Shown here piece by piece: positions 16,967 through 27,061 of a stretch of DNA of 64,000 nt (position 1 is its first letter; every line of letters starts with the position of its first letter). This DNA is from DAINPP01 sp963667315 (lineage in GTDB: Bacteria > Thermotogota > Thermotogae > MWEM01), in NCBI GenBank assembly GCA_963667315.1, contig OY763325.1, forward strand, positions 1,116,001-1,180,000, written 5' to 3'. The position numbers and the translations under genes are program-made. The notes beneath the pieces were generated by a model. That model was not told where the DNA came from and searched no databases. It saw only the letters and a list, made by a program, of their open reading frames with translations.

Positions 16967-17860
16967 TCAGTCCAATTTCCCTAAAACATCATCCCAGATC
17001 GCCAGCAATATCTCCTTATGATCCTCTTCATTATGAGAAGTCACCGTAATCACAGCATTATAATTCATCAAAACAATACACATCTGACCATACATCCCGT
17101 CAGCACGATACGTATTCTCAGGTGTACATTTCCAAACTTGAAAACCATAGCCCCCTTGCGTCTCAGGATGATTTTTAGAGGTTGTATCAATCCAGTTTGA
17201 ATGCATCCGTTTCACATAATCCGAAGGAACGATTTGTTGTTCATGATACACCCCTTCTTGCAGCAATGTGACACCGAGTCGTGAAAATTCCTCAGTAGTT
17301 AAATACAATCCCCCTGAACAGGCCGTGTGTCCCAGTTGACAGGTGTGCCATTGCGGATTAATAATTCCGAGTTTATCAAACAATCTCGGTTTCAAATAAG
17401 CTAAAAGAGTTGCCCCGGAGGTTTTTTCTATGATTCTGCCCAACATATAACTGCATAGATCCTCATAAAAGAAGGTAGAACCGGGTTCGTTTTTCAGAGG
17501 CATCATAAAGAAAAGTTCCGTCCTGTCTCTGCTGTTGTATTGACTGAAATCTTCAGATGAATGCCCTGAACTCATCTGAAGCAAATGATGTATCGTCATA
17601 CGTTCAGAACCAGGGGTGGCAATACGCTTATATTCAGGAAAATAATCCAGCACACAATCAGACAGTTTTATCAGCCCTTCTCCCTCTGCTATTCCAACAC
17701 CAACAGAAACGAAAGTCTTTGAAGCTGAACAAAGATTCTCCCTGTCATTGCTTCGAAAACGGTAATCCGCAAGAACCTTTCCATTTTGATAGATATGAAT
17801 ACCGTATACGCCAAGATCATTCTCTTCTACATGTGAAATAAAATCTTTTAATAGGTCCAT
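16967..17860 (-). CDS. serine hydrolase, beta-lactamase fold
   Basis: 297 residues, class C beta-lactamase-like. The nucleophile motif is SASK (about residue 52); the second motif is YED (FFYEDLCSYMLG) instead of YxN. No signal peptide. ATG 17860 is chosen since GGAGGA directly precedes it at correct spacing; an upstream ATG at 17875 has none. Probably an intracellular esterase or amidase. It lies 40 bases downstream of nothing else on this strand; the DUF4440 gene follows 40 bases later and may be co-transcribed. Confidence 0.8.
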   Translation of the reverse strand: MDLLKDFISHVEENDLGVYGIHIYQNGKVLADYRFRSNDRENLCSASKTFVSVGVGIAEGEGLIKLSDCVLDYFPEYKRIATPGSERMTIHHLLQMSSGHSSEDFSQYNSRDRTELFFMMPLKNEPGSTFFYEDLCSYMLGRIIEKTSGATLLAYLKPRLFDKLGIINPQWHTCQLGHTACSGGLYLTTEEFSRLGVTLLQEGVYHEQQIVPSDYVKRMHSNWIDTTSKNHPETQGGYGFQVWKCTPENTYRADGMYGQMCIVLMNYNAVITVTSHNEEDHKEILLAIWDDVLGKLD

Positions 17861-18083
17861 ATATTCCTCCAACATTTTTTAAATTCTCAAAACCACTCCT
17901 TCAATAGGTGTTATAATATACCATCAACTGCAGTTTCTTCAAATATTTCTGATTTAAACTCTGCTAGTCTGCCAGTTCATCATCAACTATAAGTATATTG
18001 CTTATGGTAGAATTATATAACGTTGTACTTTCTTACCATAAAGTTAGCAACCAAAACAAAGATCAATGATATGGAGGGTAATC

Positions 18084-18449
18084 ATGAAAAAATGGTATGC
18101 AGAAGAATACGAATGGGAAATTGAAGTTACTGGATTTCTTCGGGGGGATCATACAGAAAGATATTGCCGAAACGGAGAGGAAATCGGTGACAAATACACC
18201 TGCACCTACGGTTGTCCGGTGAATAAAGATGGGCAGGGGATTTGCTCAAAAGTTATGATGATGATGTTCCCTGTGATGGAAGCCGTCAGAAGTGGTGGGG
18301 ATTTGGAAAAGATCGGTGGTAGCGATAAAAATACCAAGGATATTATCTGTCCGGATGGTTGTGTCGTATTCAGAATGACCGCAAAAAAGCTCGGAAATGA
18401 GAATTTTCATACGGGAAAGTTTTTTGATCTACCTGGATCTTCAAAGTAA
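18084..18449 (+). CDS. TIGR04076 family protein
   Basis: 121 residues, small Cys-rich soluble protein. It starts EYEWEIEVTG and contains conserved Cys groups YTCTYGCPVNKDGQGICSK and DIICPDGCVVFRM, which match the uncharacterised TIGR04076 family of anaerobes. The Cys spacing suggests metal or cluster binding, though this is inference. ATG 18084 has GGAGGG before it; an upstream ATG at 18066 lacks support. The gene is alone between two minus-strand genes; 17881-18065 shows nothing else I recognise. Confidence 0.75.
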   Translation: MKKWYAEEYEWEIEVTGFLRGDHTERYCRNGEEIGDKYTCTYGCPVNKDGQGICSKVMMMMFPVMEAVRSGGDLEKIGGSDKNTKDIICPDGCVVFRMTAKKLGNENFHTGKFFDLPGSSK

Positions 18450-18574
18450 AGATTATAAAATTCAGAGACACTTAAAAAGAAGCTCCCCCTGGTAAACAAT
18501 TAAAGTCACCCACAATTATTTTATGACATGTAATTTTTTCTCATTGGCTGTCTGCCGGGGGAATATTCAAGAAT

Positions 18575-19678
18575 TTAGTCCAAAGGTTGGGAGCACAATT
18601 CTCTGAGCAATTTTACTCCAAGTATTGTTGATGGAATTTTATAATTTGGGGATAGATTTGAGAGAATGACAACCGCCACTTTACTCTCCGATTGAAAGCC
18701 AAGATAACAGTTGTAATCACCAGTACCTCCGTTATGCCAACAGATACCGTTTTCCGCATCAACAATCCAGCTCATAGCAATTTCATCCATTCGAATTCCT
18801 ATTTTCTGATAACTCTCTATTGAGGCATTGATTGTTTCAAGGCTTTCATGACAGAAAGAGAACAACTCTGCATCAGAAAGCTGCATCTGGGCATAATTCA
18901 GCATATCCGTTATATCTGAAGTCAAACCACCTGCGGGAAGATAAGCATCCCCCTTCTTCCAATCCCAGTAATTATCCAGATCCCCATTTCCATCGCTAAT
19001 CTTTGTATTCTGTAAGTTTAATTCTTCTTGTACAAAGCGATTGACAAGGGTTGTATATTCTTCATTGTAAACGGCTTCAAGAACCAAGCCGAGTGTAGCA
19101 TAACCGAAATTGGAATAATTAAACGGATGCACCTTATTCGACATGGAAATCCCGGATAATTTTTTCATGATCATTTTGTCATCGATGGTGTAAAAGGCAT
19201 TTTTCCCACTCAGAAAATTACCAATCATGGGAAACTCGAAATAATACCCCTTATACCCTGAAGTATGCGTTACGAGATGTCGAAGAGTTGGATAATCATT
19301 CTCTTCAGGCAAACTCAGATAGTCATCCAAAGTATCTTCAAGAGATACCTTACCTTCTTTAACGGCCTTGGCAAGAAGCGCTGCGGTAAACGTCTTCGTA
19401 AGAGAGCCTATTTCATAGATATATTCCTTAGACGGCAGTTCAGCACCATCTTTCCCATACACCCGATAGGAAGCCTGTCCGTCTTTAATAATTCCCACTG
19501 TGATAATGCCCTTTTCATTCGCTTCAAGCGTATAATTTAAAGCCTCTTTAAAGGTCAACCCAGGAATTTTATCCATCTGAAGCTTTCCATAAATCCCATA
19601 TCCGATGAAAAACAGGACTACAATCAGCACTATTGCCATAAATACAATTAATATTTTCTTTCTTCGAAATTTCTTCAT
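18575..19678 (-). CDS. membrane-anchored serine hydrolase (beta-lactamase/PBP-like)
   Basis: 367 residues. The N-terminus is a basic stretch (MKKFRRKK) followed by one membrane helix (about 10-28), so the enzyme faces the outside. Catalytic motifs: SLTK (about residue 93), YSN (FNYSNFGYATLG) and HNGG near the C-terminus (CWHNGGTGDYNC), which is the full set for the class C / AmpH-type family. Likely acts on cell-wall peptides or D-amino acid substrates. Ribosome binding site GAGAGGAAG before the ATG. Third beta-lactamase-fold gene within 8 kb. Confidence 0.85.
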   Translation of the reverse strand: MKKFRRKKILIVFMAIVLIVVLFFIGYGIYGKLQMDKIPGLTFKEALNYTLEANEKGIITVGIIKDGQASYRVYGKDGAELPSKEYIYEIGSLTKTFTAALLAKAVKEGKVSLEDTLDDYLSLPEENDYPTLRHLVTHTSGYKGYYFEFPMIGNFLSGKNAFYTIDDKMIMKKLSGISMSNKVHPFNYSNFGYATLGLVLEAVYNEEYTTLVNRFVQEELNLQNTKISDGNGDLDNYWDWKKGDAYLPAGGLTSDITDMLNYAQMQLSDAELFSFCHESLETINASIESYQKIGIRMDEIAMSWIVDAENGICWHNGGTGDYNCYLGFQSESKVAVVILSNLSPNYKIPSTILGVKLLRELCSQPLD

Positions 19679-19815
19679 ATCTTCCTCTCTAATCTGCTAC
19701 CAAACTTGAAAGATTACTAAAATGTAAAAAACCACTAGAAAAAAGTAATTTGAAAAATTATTCAACTACTTCAGCTTTTACACACCACACATTTCAAATT
19801 ATTTAAAAAGTATAC

Positions 19816-20460
19816 TCAAGTTTTCTTCATTTTCTTTTCTAAATATTGTATAGCAGCCATACAAAAAGGAACAAACTTTCCTTTGCTATCTTTCTCATAA
19901 AGTCTGTCAATTTCTTTTTGTAAATGTTGATTTGTCCATGTTCCTTTTTTGTACTTTCTGTAAAAACGGTTTCTTGTCACTTCAATTACTTTCTTACGAG
20001 AAAATTTAAGCATATCAATGTTCAAATTTAGAATATCATCAATTTCGACTTGTTTGTTCTCATCTTTCGCTTTTAAATAACCACTTTGTTCATAAATAAA
20101 TTGCTGCTCAATATTTTCATCCAATGGATTCAATGAAATTAGCTGATTCCTCTTTCGAGTATCACAATGCTGCTCTTTATACGGAAATCCCTCATTACCA
20201 TTACAAACAGCAAACATATTCTTATAGTTCAATTCTTCGTTTAACGTCTCTCCTGATTCTGGTAGAAAATGTTCGATTTTCATCTTATTTTCCTGAGAAA
20301 TTCTTCCTAAACAATAACTACAAAGATACCCCTGCTCTTCCAACAATTGTTTTCTTATAACCTCTTTAACATCTGTTGGTATATTTCTATACGAGGAATC
20401 TAAAGTTTTCCTATATTCAAGAAGTTCTGTGGGTTCATTTCCTTTAATAATTCTTTTCAT
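19816..20460 (-). CDS. ptuB: HNH endonuclease, TIGR02646 / PtuB-like (Septu)
   Basis: 214 residues. HNH-type nuclease: CSYCLGRI zinc pair, IEHFLPES with the catalytic His, NYKNMFAVCNG with the Asn, and QHCDTRKRN closing the metal site. This is the TIGR02646 family, which is the PtuB partner of the Septu anti-phage system and also occurs with some retrons. The ATG overlaps the stop of the upstream ATPase (ATGA), as in Septu operons. It is the last gene of the defence operon; no terminator with a T-run was clear after it. Confidence 0.85.
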   Translation of the reverse strand: MKRIIKGNEPTELLEYRKTLDSSYRNIPTDVKEVIRKQLLEEQGYLCSYCLGRISQENKMKIEHFLPESGETLNEELNYKNMFAVCNGNEGFPYKEQHCDTRKRNQLISLNPLDENIEQQFIYEQSGYLKAKDENKQVEIDDILNLNIDMLKFSRKKVIEVTRNRFYRKYKKGTWTNQHLQKEIDRLYEKDSKGKFVPFCMAAIQYLEKKMKKT

Positions 20461-21794
20461 TCATCTGCCTCTAAGTGATATTCCAGAAGAGCCTGAACTA
20501 CTTCACTATCATTTTCACCAAATTGTTCAATCATCTGCTGTAATATTTCTTTTGCCTCATCAATCTTTTTATCATCAATCAACCTGTAAAAAGAATCTAT
20601 CAAGACTTGTGCTTTCGGTTCTCTAATGGGTAAATCCATGACTTCCATCGTTAATGAATTAAGATCTCTGCCCTTAGTATGTGGCACATCAAGAATTTCT
20701 CCATTTGATCCCAGTTTAATAATATTTTTCTGGTCAACATTTGTAATCACATGCTCAGAATGTGTTGTCATAATTAGCTGTATTTTCGGAAAAACAGCTC
20801 TCAAATCCTCAACAACGTGCCGTTGCCACTTTGGATGCAAGTGCATGTCTATTTCATCAATTAATACTACACCAGGTGTTTCATTTAGAGCATTTTCCAG
20901 CAATTGAGGATTTAAAGCTGCCATTCGATAGGCAATATCTGCAACCATGCTAAGCATAGTTCGATATCCATCGCTTAACAAACCAAAAGGTAATTTTGTT
21001 TTTTCTCCGTTAATATCAGGATATTCAAGAACCAATTGATTTCGAATAGAATCAAATTCTAAATTGATCTCTTCAGTATTCACTTTATGCTCTAATGATC
21101 TCCCAAAGAATTTAGTAATAGCCTTTTTTACAATTTCCAATTCAGGAATACTTTTTTTTCTCTGAAAAGATAAAAACTCCATATTCTCAAACCATTTCAA
21201 CATCAATTGCTCATTTGTTTTTGCTGAAAGGCAATCAACATAACCATTTAACCTGTTAAATCGATACTTTGTCACCTTTTCTCCAACTTTGATATCAAAC
21301 TTATTAGTGATTACTTTTTTTCTCTTTGTAGAATGCAACCACAATCTACCGGTACTATAATATGAGATCAGCGGCAAAACAACACTTGAATCTCCTTGCT
21401 TTATCCTTTTGTCTATATCACTAAAATAGGAGATAATCTCCCTTGCATTTGAACGAGTTGTGCTACCACCTGATTTGTTAATATTTCTCGAAAAACTGAA
21501 ATTCTGACTATCCACAAACAGCTCACATGAAACTTCAACAGGATACTGGGGTTGTATATCCCCAACACTGCCAATCGGATTATATTTTTGTCTGATATCA
21601 TCTTTTTTTATGCCTATGGAAGTGATACCATCAAACCCTACTAATATTGTTCCAAGACTTATACATAACGCTTCGAGGATGGCTGTTTTTCCAGAGGCAT
21701 TGTTTCCGAGGATAACGGTGATATCTTTTGGAATATTTATTTCAAAGTTTTCAAAACCTCGATAGTTTTTCATTTTTAATTGTTTTACAAACAT
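20457..21794 (-). CDS. ptuA: AAA family ATPase, PtuA-like (Septu)
   Basis: 445 residues. SMC/RecF-like ATPase: Walker A ILGNNASGKTAILEAL at about residue 30, ABC-type signature region PFGLLSDGYRTMLSM, Walker B GVVLIDEIDMHLHPKWQ and H-loop IMTTHSEHV. A long middle part (about 90-270) is the insertion. With the downstream HNH gene it makes the two-gene Septu system, in which PtuA senses and PtuB cuts. Start is ATG 21794 with GAGGTGG before it; ORF opens further to 21806. It lies 23 bases downstream of the kinase gene, so it appears to belong to the same operon. Confidence 0.85.
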   Translation of the reverse strand: MFVKQLKMKNYRGFENFEINIPKDITVILGNNASGKTAILEALCISLGTILVGFDGITSIGIKKDDIRQKYNPIGSVGDIQPQYPVEVSCELFVDSQNFSFSRNINKSGGSTTRSNAREIISYFSDIDKRIKQGDSSVVLPLISYYSTGRLWLHSTKRKKVITNKFDIKVGEKVTKYRFNRLNGYVDCLSAKTNEQLMLKWFENMEFLSFQRKKSIPELEIVKKAITKFFGRSLEHKVNTEEINLEFDSIRNQLVLEYPDINGEKTKLPFGLLSDGYRTMLSMVADIAYRMAALNPQLLENALNETPGVVLIDEIDMHLHPKWQRHVVEDLRAVFPKIQLIMTTHSEHVITNVDQKNIIKLGSNGEILDVPHTKGRDLNSLTMEVMDLPIREPKAQVLIDSFYRLIDDKKIDEAKEILQQMIEQFGENDSEVVQALLEYHLEADE

Positions 21795-21817
21795 TTTCCA
21801 CCTCATTTTTTGTGTCT

Positions 21818-23166
21818 TTATACAATCCCAGAAGCTTTAGACACCATATGTAATATTATTTGCTCATTAAGCAGGATCTTTTTATTCTTCGGACCCAAAC
21901 CTGATTTTTTATTCTCGTTATATGTAACAAATCCCTTATGTTTTTCTTCCTTCTGGAAGGAATTTAGGTGTATTTCAAATCTTTCATTATCCTTATCATA
22001 TTTAATCTCTTTTGGATAACATAAATATTCTATAACTTCGTTATTGTTTAAATACTTTTGAAAAAGTAATGACCCACTGTCCATCCATTCATTAAAACCA
22101 TCTACATTCATTTTATCACCTGTATCACTATTAATTAAAACAGAAGTTTCAAGCATTTCATTTAAAATATTTTGAATTTTCCAAAAATTTGAAAAAGTAA
22201 CTCCATCTGACGGTTGTTTATTAACAGCTTCTTGTTCTAATTCTTTATGTCTTAACTCAATAATCCAATCATCTTTTTGATCACTTTCGTTTTGCGCAAT
22301 TTGATATTGTTGCTTTAAAAGCTTTCTGCACTCTTCTATACTAATTCTATCTCCCTTATAAAGTCTTGTTGCTCGCTCTAATAATCGATGAATTGGTTCA
22401 AATGTATAAACTCCAAAATTTTTGGGATTTAAATAAAATTGTAGATTTGACCGTTTATATTCACCACGAAATCCCCATCTATCATCTTTAATAACCATCC
22501 ATACTACTTTTGATAAAAGATAAACATCAGAAGGACGAAAATCAGAGTCCCATGACGCTCTATGCTCGAGTTCTATTGGTCCAATAAAAGAAGGTCCTAT
22601 TCTTTCATCTGGATTTGTAATTATTTCATCACCAATCGTCCAAATTAATCCGAAATCAGACAAAACTAAATCCCCATCTAAAAACAATAAATTTCCTAAT
22701 TTTATATCTCTATGTGAACATTCTTCTTTATGCAATGAGCAAAGTATCTCAGATAATCTTATTAAATATTTTAATTTATTCGTTAAACTCGTCCTTTTAT
22801 TACAAAAGTGCCAAAAAGGCCTCGCTTTTCTCATTAAATACCAAGCTTTTCTATTTGGTTTATTCCCATCGGAGATATAATAATCGTCTATCATCATTAT
22901 CCCAGATATTTTATTTTGTAATTCCAAAACAGATTTTATTTCTTTTTTAAATCGATCAAACCTCTCTTTTTTTATTTCTTCTTCATTTTTTTTACCATCC
23001 CAGCGTTCTAAATCTAAAATTTTTACAACATATTTGTTTTTTAATTTGGAGAAAGGTTATTTATATCAAAAACAACCCCATTTCCTCCTTCTCCAACACG
23101 CCCCCCTATTTTAAACTTATATTTGTTCCCTTGAAATGTCCAACCCTGTATAGCTTCAATATTCAT
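21818..23166 (-). pseudogene. Ser/Thr protein kinase, split by a frameshift
   Basis: Read as two frames: 23166-23041 carries the N-terminus with the glycine loop GEGGNGVVF; the next frame carries Lys (VVKIL, codon at 23021-23023), HRDIKLGNLL, DFGL and the rest of a eukaryotic-type kinase, then about 150 C-terminal residues of unknown fold. The frames join near 23041-23050 if one base is restored (for example AATT to AATTT), giving SPN-LKNKYVVKIL without a gap. All catalytic motifs are then intact, so this is either recent decay, a sequence error or programmed shifting. The start overlaps the upstream gene by 11 bases. Possible role: phosphorylation step of the MBL/protease defence cassette. 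Confidence 0.75.
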
Positions 23167-26100
23167 TTTCTGCACGCTCTCTTTCAACCGCAGAATCGTT
23201 AAAATATCTTTTATAAAGAAAATCAAATATTTCAGCAGTTTTTGAATATTTAATTCTTAATGCTTCAGCGTTCTCTTTATACCTTATAGCCATTTCCATT
23301 TCAGTTCTACCAGCATCTGGTGAATACACACCACGTTTACCTATTTCAGAAGCTAAATATGCTGAAACAAAAGAATCATCAGATATTTCTTCAATGATTT
23401 CTCTTACTGATTCATGTGGATATAAGCCATCATTTCCTACAGGTGAATGTGCAAATAATCTCCCCAATTCATGAGTAAAGAGGTGGGATTGTTTTTGTTT
23501 ATCAAGAATTATTTTAAAATTTTCAACCCAATTTTTTAGGTCGTGCAAGTCGACATCCCCATTATCCTCAGCTGGACAAAATAAGACATGATAATAAAAA
23601 TGGAATAACATTTCTATTCTTTCTTTTTTTTCTTTTGTTTTTTCACCCTGTTCTTCACCCTCATGGAGATAAATTATATCAACTAATTTGGCATAATGTG
23701 AAGGATCTCTTTTATAATAATACTTTGAAGCCTTCATTTCCTTCCATGAAAGAACACCTGCAAACTTCATTTCTACATTCGCCATATCTTCATATTTTTC
23801 AAAGTTATTCTTATTTATCTTAAAGACAAATTTCAAAATTTCCAACAAATAATATTTTGACATTTGGCCAAAATTTTCAAAGCATTGAAAATCTGTCAAC
23901 TTTTTCATAAAGTAGAAAATATCTTCTGGAGGAAGAATTTTCAAACCAATATACAAACATCCAAGATACTCATTTATGTTATCGTATTTCTTTAAATTTT
24001 GAAGGGCCCAATGATAACTGTTTCTATCATGATTTATTTTATATCTATCAACGGCTTTAGACCAGAATTGTCTTTTTATTTCCTCATTTTCAAACAAAAT
24101 CAACGGACAATTTTCAAGTTTTAATTGTTGAATTTTTAACAGGTTGATGTAAAGATTTCGACCCTCTTCATTATTCTTACTTAGTTCTATTGCATGCAAA
24201 ATTATCTTATCATCTTTATTGTTTATATTATATAAAACTTCAATATAACTCAATAAAAGATGATTAAATCTTTTCTCCGCACTTAAATCTTTATAGAACA
24301 CTTCATCGAAATGACCTTTTGAATAATATTTTGCTACATAGGCCCCTAATAACCGATAATTTTCTTTTTCTACTGCTTTAACTATATCAAGAATGTTAAT
24401 ATTACTCATTTTTATTTCATCAAAGATTTGAGATACTTTCTCTTCTCTCTTTTTCTCATTTTCTTCATAATTATTTTTTTCATCAAAAGGTATTGGATTT
24501 ATTAATGGCATTGTTTTTTGAATATCAAAAATATATAAGAAATCATTTATTTTATTTTTAAATACTAACTTCTCAAACAATTTTTCAAGTTTTTGAATAT
24601 TAATCTCTTCCATTGCCCAGTCAGTGTTTGAGTGGTGTCGATGATTATATATTTCCTCCCGTAATTTATCTTTCAGTATTCTTTTTCCCGCTTCCTCAAG
24701 ATTACATATTTCCGATTCAAATTTTTTTATTATCCCGTTCATCATTTTATCTGGAAATATTGAAAAAACATCTATTATTTTTACCCATTTATCTACATCA
24801 TTATTTAAATAATCAATACAAAGCTGTGCATATTTGTAATTCAATTCATACATATCTTGATTTCTAATCTCAACTGATTCTTTTTGTTTCCTGTATTTTG
24901 GTCCAATTCCAGACGAAAAAACAGAATTATAATCACTTGGTAATTCTTCAAATACTAAATCCCAAGTATTTTCATATTTGCTCATTGCAAATTCTATTAA
25001 CCGTTCTTTTACAGTTTTATCAATTGGATATTTATTAAACCAAGTACAAAAAATATCTAGTAAGACTGATTTTGAGCTATTTGAAATACTATAATTAATA
25101 TTAAAATCATCAATCTCGAACAAAAGCTTGATTGTTGAAGTCTGTGTTTCTTCAAAATACAACAATTGTTCTATCGCAAAAAAGATATTTGTATAATAAT
25201 TTCTCCCGAAGATGTCTCTACTTCCTGAACTTAAAAATTTAATAAATAACCCAGGATTTTTCATTTCTTCTTCTATTCTATTTAGTTCAGCCCTTGGAGA
25301 AGCTTCTGCAAAATCAGATAAAAATTGAGAGTAATATCCCCAAGTTTCATAAGACCTGATTTCGCCTAATATATTCTTGACAAATTCGTCAATTTCACTT
25401 TGATATTCAGTTCCTTCACGAACAGCTCTAAGTATTATTGTACGAATCATTCCATGTTTTAACGAATATGAATACTTTGCTTTTTCTTCAAATATAGAAG
25501 CTTTAAAATGTTCTTCTTCCGGTTTATAAAAGATTGGGTCAACATCGTTTATAACAGTTTTAGCTTTACAAAGGAATTCTTGCCATAAAGAGTGTTGTAT
25601 CAGTTCTGACAGTATTTCCCATGCTAATTCCAAATTGGCAATCTGATACTTTTTTTCACTCCCTCCTAGTACCTCAATAATAAAGGGTTCTTCTACCTTC
25701 ATAAATGGTGATAAATTCCTTAAAAAGTCATCATAACTAATTCCAGTCAATTCTTCAATGATTTCTTTGTCACCTTTATTATCAGTCCACATTCCACAAA
25801 GAAGCGCAACGATAAAAACAATACCCTTTTCATCTTGCCATAAAATAGGCCTACTAAACCTTCCATTAAACAATTTCCTTAAAAGTGGAACAAAAAGTCC
25901 TTTTGTATCATGTAATAATTCGTATGCGAAACTAGATTCCATACCAGCTTCTTTTAATTTTTCCAGAATTGTTTTTTGAGTTCTTCTACGAAGTTTTATT
26001 TTATCATTACTCACACAGTGCTCGTCTTCACCATAGATAAAAATACAAGTATTATTCTTTATAGCAACAATTTGCCCCACATAAAAATTCGGAACTAATA

Positions 26101-27061
26101 TGGCATTTTGAATGTCTTGTCCTTTCAAATAATCCCATGATTCCAAATCACCAACAATAACAACTCTATTCCATTCTTGTGTAGAATATAATTCATTTAG
26201 TACACAATAGAAAGTTTCCTCTCTTGATCTTCCCTGAACATGAATTTTTTGTTCTTTAATTCTCTGTTTAAATTCACCTTTGAATTTAAGATCGTCAATT
26301 TCAAAAAAATCTATTCCTATTGATGGTTCTGTTTTTTCTCTTAATTCTTTGTCAATATCTTCAATTGAATATAATTTATGTTGTTCATCATCAGGAATAC
26401 CTTGAACTTCAAGAATATTTTCACATTTCCAAACGTATTTCTCTGGAATATATTGATGTATCAGATCAACACTAGATATTCCCAATGATATCGCTCTTCC
26501 ATTTTCTTCTGACTCTGATTGAAATAATCCTACTAATTTGTTTTTTATAAAAACAGGTGCACCTGAAAAACCTTTGTAATTTCTTAAATCACTGTTTCCA
26601 ACATTCAAATCCCAATCAATTCTATTTGATTGAACATCGTTGATTGAAGTAGAAATTTGATTTTCGAGGACATATCCAATATCTCTTTTAACCTCAGGAT
26701 AACCATATGAATAAACTGAATTTCCTCTCTGAATACTATATCCTGAAGTAAACTTTATTATGTCAATTGAATCAACTGCTTCTTCCAATAACAACAAAGA
26801 GATTAATTGATTATCTTCTGTTTCTATATTATTTGTTACTTTTATTTTCTTATTTATCCCAACTTTCAAAGGCGTTATAAAAACATCAAACTCAGCTTGA
26901 TTACAAATATAATCGTCTACAACATGCCTTGCAGTAACAACAACATTTTTATCAATAAAAAAACCTGTTCCTAATATTGGTTTTTCTTTCCCATCTTTCT
27001 TTATACATTCTATTTGAACAACACATTTTTCAATTCTACGTTTTTCTTTATCACTTAACAC
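23156..27061 (-). CDS. 1301-residue protein with N-terminal trypsin-like domain (Avs-like/STAND-like)
   Basis: The first 205 residues are a trypsin-fold protease: GTGFFIDKN-VVTARHVV (His46) and GFSGAPV (Ser166). The usual Asp before the ALL/LLL strand is not evident (NQLISLLLL). Residues about 255-345 look like the start of a STAND-type module: at the Walker A position stands GRSREET (277-283), which lacks the GKS/T, followed by VVIVGDLESWD and ILVPNFYVGQIVAI. The remaining 950 residues are helical and repeat-like, as in sensors. GTG start overlaps the MBL stop by 11 bases. It is unusually A+T-rich, suggesting transfer. MBL plus protease-STAND pairs recall AVAST type I; assignment is tentative. 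Confidence 0.75.
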   Translation of the reverse strand: MLSDKEKRRIEKCVVQIECIKKDGKEKPILGTGFFIDKNVVVTARHVVDDYICNQAEFDVFITPLKVGINKKIKVTNNIETEDNQLISLLLLEEAVDSIDIIKFTSGYSIQRGNSVYSYGYPEVKRDIGYVLENQISTSINDVQSNRIDWDLNVGNSDLRNYKGFSGAPVFIKNKLVGLFQSESEENGRAISLGISSVDLIHQYIPEKYVWKCENILEVQGIPDDEQHKLYSIEDIDKELREKTEPSIGIDFFEIDDLKFKGEFKQRIKEQKIHVQGRSREETFYCVLNELYSTQEWNRVVIVGDLESWDYLKGQDIQNAILVPNFYVGQIVAIKNNTCIFIYGEDEHCVSNDKIKLRRRTQKTILEKLKEAGMESSFAYELLHDTKGLFVPLLRKLFNGRFSRPILWQDEKGIVFIVALLCGMWTDNKGDKEIIEELTGISYDDFLRNLSPFMKVEEPFIIEVLGGSEKKYQIANLELAWEILSELIQHSLWQEFLCKAKTVINDVDPIFYKPEEEHFKASIFEEKAKYSYSLKHGMIRTIILRAVREGTEYQSEIDEFVKNILGEIRSYETWGYYSQFLSDFAEASPRAELNRIEEEMKNPGLFIKFLSSGSRDIFGRNYYTNIFFAIEQLLYFEETQTSTIKLLFEIDDFNINYSISNSSKSVLLDIFCTWFNKYPIDKTVKERLIEFAMSKYENTWDLVFEELPSDYNSVFSSGIGPKYRKQKESVEIRNQDMYELNYKYAQLCIDYLNNDVDKWVKIIDVFSIFPDKMMNGIIKKFESEICNLEEAGKRILKDKLREEIYNHRHHSNTDWAMEEINIQKLEKLFEKLVFKNKINDFLYIFDIQKTMPLINPIPFDEKNNYEENEKKREEKVSQIFDEIKMSNINILDIVKAVEKENYRLLGAYVAKYYSKGHFDEVFYKDLSAEKRFNHLLLSYIEVLYNINNKDDKIILHAIELSKNNEEGRNLYINLLKIQQLKLENCPLILFENEEIKRQFWSKAVDRYKINHDRNSYHWALQNLKKYDNINEYLGCLYIGLKILPPEDIFYFMKKLTDFQCFENFGQMSKYYLLEILKFVFKINKNNFEKYEDMANVEMKFAGVLSWKEMKASKYYYKRDPSHYAKLVDIIYLHEGEEQGEKTKEKKERIEMLFHFYYHVLFCPAEDNGDVDLHDLKNWVENFKIILDKQKQSHLFTHELGRLFAHSPVGNDGLYPHESVREIIEEISDDSFVSAYLASEIGKRGVYSPDAGRTEMEMAIRYKENAEALRIKYSKTAEIFDFLYKRYFNDSAVERERAENEY

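Noticed and set aside
18450..18574. Terminator from CTCCCCCTGG and CCGGGGGAA
   Set aside because: The arms are about 60 bases apart and imperfect; not convincing as a terminator.
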